NCBI GenBank assembly: GCA_905215835.1
Contig: CAJMRR010000098.1
Span: 1-7,600, forward strand
Direction of reading: 5' to 3'
Source of the DNA: an uncultured bacterium
Lineage (GTDB): Bacteria; Actinomycetota; Coriobacteriia; Coriobacteriales; Coriobacteriaceae
DNA: 7,600 nucleotides
Each line of letters starts with the position of its first letter. Positions within the stretch are counted from its first letter, which is position 1. Under the pieces are notes generated by a model. It worked only from the letters and a program-made list of their open reading frames with translations, was not told the origin of the DNA and ran no database searches. Made by a program: the position numbers and the translations under genes. Positions 5,768 through 7,600 of this stretch are shown here, in pieces.

Positions 5768-7189
5768 CTACTCTATCAGGTCGTTGTGGCGCTCGATAGC
5801 ATCCGCTACCGTACCGCCCTCATCCACAATAAGCGAACGGCGCTTGGGCGAGATGATGCGCTGGGCGGGGTACACGCCGCGGTGTCCGGCGGTTAGGTAG
5901 CTGATAAAGGCCACGATGACAAAGAACCCGGCTGCCGTGCCGTGGAACAGGTCGATGGCCATCATACAGGTGGTGATGGGCACGTTAAGGCCGGCACAGA
6001 ACACGCCGAGCATGCCGAGAGCCGCCAGAAAGCTGGGATCGATTCCGACGAGGCAACCTATCCAGCCGCCGAGCGCCGCACCGATACCAAACAGGGGCGT
6101 GACCTCGCCGCCTTGGAAGCCGGCACCCAGGGTGAGCGCTGTGACGACCAACTTAATGGCTGCGTCCGCCAGGGTGGTGTTGCCGGCAAATCCAGCGCCG
6201 GAAAGCCACGTGGAAAGGCCGGCGTAGTCCCAGGCGTCGAGGAGGGCATAGGCGGCCAAAACCACGAGTGCGCCTATAAGTGCGCGAACGAGGTAATTGG
6301 TGATAAAGCGACCGTACAGGCTCTTGACGGTTCTAACCGACCAGGCAAAGAGGCGTGCCGTCAGACCGAAGATGATGGCGCTGATAACAACGATGACGAC
6401 TGTCTTGGGCGTCATGGCGGGAACGCTGGCGATGACATTCGCTTCGTACTCGGTACCCAGGGCGAGAGATGTGAAGTAGCCGGTAAACGAGGCGACTAAG
6501 CAGTAGATGCCCGCGGTGTAGTCGATCTTGCCGATAAAGCACATCTCCATGCCAAAGAAAGCTCCGGCAAGGGGCGAGCCGAATACGGCGCCAAAGGCCG
6601 ACGAGATGCCGGCGAGCATGAGGTCGTGGTGATCATGCTTTTTGAGGTGGGCGAGGCTCGAGATGTTGCTGGCGATGGTGCCGCCAATCTGAACCGCGGC
6701 TCCCTCGCGACCGGCCGATCCGCCCGTTAGGTGCGTGAGCGTGGAGCAGACGAAGGTGAGGACGGCCATGCGCATATGGATGAGGCGTGTGCCCAGAGCG
6801 GAGTCGATGACCAGGTTGTTACCGCGTTTGGCGGCAAGACCGTGGTTTTTGTACACCCATGCGGTGGCAACGCCCACAACGGGAAGCAGTGCGTAAATCC
6901 ACGCATGGTGTTCGCGATAGTCGGTGGCGATATTCAACGAGGCCAAAAACGCCCAAGCGGCGACGCCCATGGCGAGCGAGACGATGACGACGAGTACGAG
7001 CAACTTGGCGCTCGCGAGTAGGTTGCGGGCGTTGCGGCGCGTGTCGGCAGCCAAGAGCTGCTCGGAGCGGGTGAGCTGATGCCTGCCTGCCATGATGACG
7101 TCGTTCAGGGAGAAAAAGCCGCCGTCGTCGAGCGGCTGGGAATGATCCTGAGCCTCGTTTGCGCTTTCGGGTTTGTCGTTATGAGCCAT
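5768..7189 (-). CDS. CLC-family anion/proton antiporter, probable fluoride exporter (CLC-F / eriC-F type)
   Basis: A 473-aa integral membrane protein of the CLC superfamily with hydrophobic segments from about 62 to 435. All three anion-pathway motifs are present in altered form. KRGNNLVID (121-129) replaces GSGIP, losing the chloride-binding serine. GGSAGREGAAVQIGG (156-170) keeps the gating glutamate E162 but has GREGA for GREGP. GAGFQGGEVTPLFGIGAALGG is split as GAGFQGGEVTP (355-365) and LFGIGAALGG (366-375), and puts E362 and T364 where chloride CLCs have GxFxP. A late tyrosine, Y440 in GHRGVYPAQ, is kept. From what I know of the family, Asn or Met at the serine position together with GEVTP marks the fluoride/proton CLC-F branch. 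The first 60 residues are a hydrophilic, partly acidic tail of unknown role. Start ATG at 7189, AAGAGGA 4 nt upstream. No fluoride riboswitch was recognised upstream. CLC family near certain; fluoride specificity probable. Confidence 0.85.
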   Translation of the reverse strand: MAHNDKPESANEAQDHSQPLDDGGFFSLNDVIMAGRHQLTRSEQLLAADTRRNARNLLASAKLLVLVVIVSLAMGVAAWAFLASLNIATDYREHHAWIYALLPVVGVATAWVYKNHGLAAKRGNNLVIDSALGTRLIHMRMAVLTFVCSTLTHLTGGSAGREGAAVQIGGTIASNISSLAHLKKHDHHDLMLAGISSAFGAVFGSPLAGAFFGMEMCFIGKIDYTAGIYCLVASFTGYFTSLALGTEYEANVIASVPAMTPKTVVIVVISAIIFGLTARLFAWSVRTVKSLYGRFITNYLVRALIGALVVLAAYALLDAWDYAGLSTWLSGAGFAGNTTLADAAIKLVVTALTLGAGFQGGEVTPLFGIGAALGGWIGCLVGIDPSFLAALGMLGVFCAGLNVPITTCMMAIDLFHGTAAGFFVIVAFISYLTAGHRGVYPAQRIISPKRRSLIVDEGGTVADAIERHNDLIE

Positions 7190-7218
7190 ACGTTCCTCTT
7201 TTAGGTTGCAACGCAAGC

Positions 7219-7224
7219 ATTATA
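7219..7224 (-). promoter_or_regulatory. Candidate -10 element of the CLC-lipid kinase operon
   Basis: A perfect TATAAT on the minus strand, 29 bp before the CLC start codon, would give a leader of about 20 nt with the AGAGGA ribosome site inside. The hexamer 17 bp upstream (GGCTCA) is a poor -35, so an activator or alternative recognition would be needed. Confidence 0.4.
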
Positions 7225-7336
7225 AAACGCGGTAAACGCGATGAGCCGGTGGGTTGGTATCCATTCTGTTTCGCGGCCTGCAACCGACAGGTGTATTTGC
7301 GGGTACAGACCAAGTCGCGGTCGCGTGTTGTGGGAT

Positions 7337-7342
7337 TATACT
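7337..7342 (+). promoter_or_regulatory. Candidate -10 element of moeA, overlapping a minus-strand TATAAT
   Basis: TATACT on the plus strand lies 57 bp before the moeA start. The bases 7335-7340 read TATAAT on the other strand, so two opposed -10-like hexamers overlap in the divergent region. No good -35 was found for either. Confidence 0.35.
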
Positions 7343-7360
7343 GAGACAAGCATAAAGAAT

Positions 7361-7381
7361 CGGCGCCCCTGTTGTGCGCCG
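7361..7381 (+). promoter_or_regulatory. Hairpin in the moeA leader
   Basis: CGGCGC (7361-7366) pairs perfectly with GCGCCG (7376-7381) around a 9-nt loop, ending 7 nt before the AAGAGG ribosome site of moeA. It may tune translation or mRNA stability. It does not match the molybdenum cofactor riboswitch as I know it, and it may be chance in GC-rich DNA. Confidence 0.3.
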
Positions 7382-7399
7382 TGGCATTAAGAGGTGCAT

Positions 7400-7600
7400 A
7401 TGGCAGAGAAACTCATTCCGCTGGTGGACGCGCAGTCGATTGTTCTGTCGCACGTTGCTCCGACCGATCTCGTCGAGATTCCCGTGTGGCAGGCCGCCGG
7501 TCTTCCCTTGGCCGAGGACGCCGTGGCCGATATCGACATCTCGCCGTTTGCCAACAGTGCTATGGACGGATATGCCGTGCACTCGGCCGATCTTGCGGCG
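7400..7600 (+). CDS. moeA: Molybdopterin molybdotransferase, 5' part (runs off the window)
   Basis: The first 67 codons are open to the right edge with no stop. MoeA inserts molybdate into adenylylated molybdopterin, the last common step of molybdenum cofactor synthesis, in the cytosol. The translation fits the MoeA N-terminus: LVDAQSIVLSHV at 8-19, IPVWQAAGLPLAED at 27-40, then DISPFANSAMDGYAV at 46-60, the hallmark (P-F-x-N-S-A-M-D-G-Y-A-V) of MoeA and gephyrin E domains. The ATG at 7400 follows AAGAGG by 5 nt and agrees with family starts. It is divergent from the CLC gene across a 210-bp intergenic region. Whether it is plain MoeA or a fusion (for example with a C-terminal MoaB- or PBP-like domain) cannot be seen here. 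Confidence 0.92.
   Translation, partial: MAEKLIPLVDAQSIVLSHVAPTDLVEIPVWQAAGLPLAEDAVADIDISPFANSAMDGYAVHSADLAA

Noticed and set aside
5942..6499. Plus-strand open frame opposite the CLC gene
   Set aside because: It is an antisense shadow of a well-supported membrane protein, with no ribosome site of note and no domain.
7271..7330. tRNA- or riboswitch-like folding in the CLC-moeA gap
   Set aside because: Short complementary pieces (CCTG with CAGG, repeated TCGCGG) do not assemble into a cloverleaf or a known molybdenum cofactor or fluoride aptamer.
7220..7582. Minus-strand open frame across the CLC-moeA intergenic region
   Set aside because: It is antisense to the start of moeA and its product has no recognisable features.
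1..7600. CRISPR array, insertion sequence, prophage or toxin-antitoxin module
   Set aside because: No spaced direct repeats, transposase or integrase motifs, or small paired genes of that kind were seen on either strand.

Overview
The window is GC-rich (roughly 60 % by eye), densely coding DNA, and all of its genes look chromosomal. Codon use, gene content and the GGGACTGT-core hairpins between genes suggest a gut actinobacterium of the class Coriobacteriia, most likely Collinsella or a close relative. That assignment rests on familiarity, not on a search. There is no phage, plasmid, insertion sequence, CRISPR array, rRNA or tRNA in view, and I do not see a wholly new system here.

Left part (1-3430). 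A small cysteine-rich protein of the C_GCAxxG_C_C redox family is read leftward. A PLP enzyme of the O-acetylhomoserine sulfhydrylase (MetY) type is read rightward, away from it, across a 231-bp divergent intergenic region that holds a candidate promoter and an imperfect dyad. A strong hairpin-plus-T-run terminator follows metY. It ends only about 25 bp before the start codon of a DHA2-like MFS exporter of about 12 helices, so how that gene is transcribed is an open question.

Middle (3430-4720). A clear xanthine phosphoribosyltransferase (xpt) ends in a perfect 14-bp stem terminator. Next comes a 126-aa stand-alone GGQ-domain protein related to release factors, probably a ribosome-rescue hydrolase. 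It converges on a leftward lipid kinase, and the short gap between the two holds a very long (24-27 bp stem) hairpin sharing the GGGACTGT core with the xpt terminator.

Right part (4720-7600). Two leftward genes with an 87-bp gap, probably an operon, encode a CLC-family antiporter and the diacylglycerol/lipid kinase. The CLC protein has GNN, GREGA and GGEVTP at its three anion-pathway motifs in place of GSGIP, GREGP and GxFxP. This pattern fits the fluoride-exporting CLC-F (eriC-F) branch better than the chloride branch. Divergent from it, the first 67 codons of a molybdopterin molybdotransferase (moeA) run off the right edge.

The genes do not form one pathway: they cover sulfur amino-acid synthesis, redox, purine salvage, ribosome rescue, lipid phosphorylation, anion export and molybdenum cofactor. 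The points most worth following are the likely fluoride antiporter, the paired hairpin repeat family, and the terminator set against the exporter gene.
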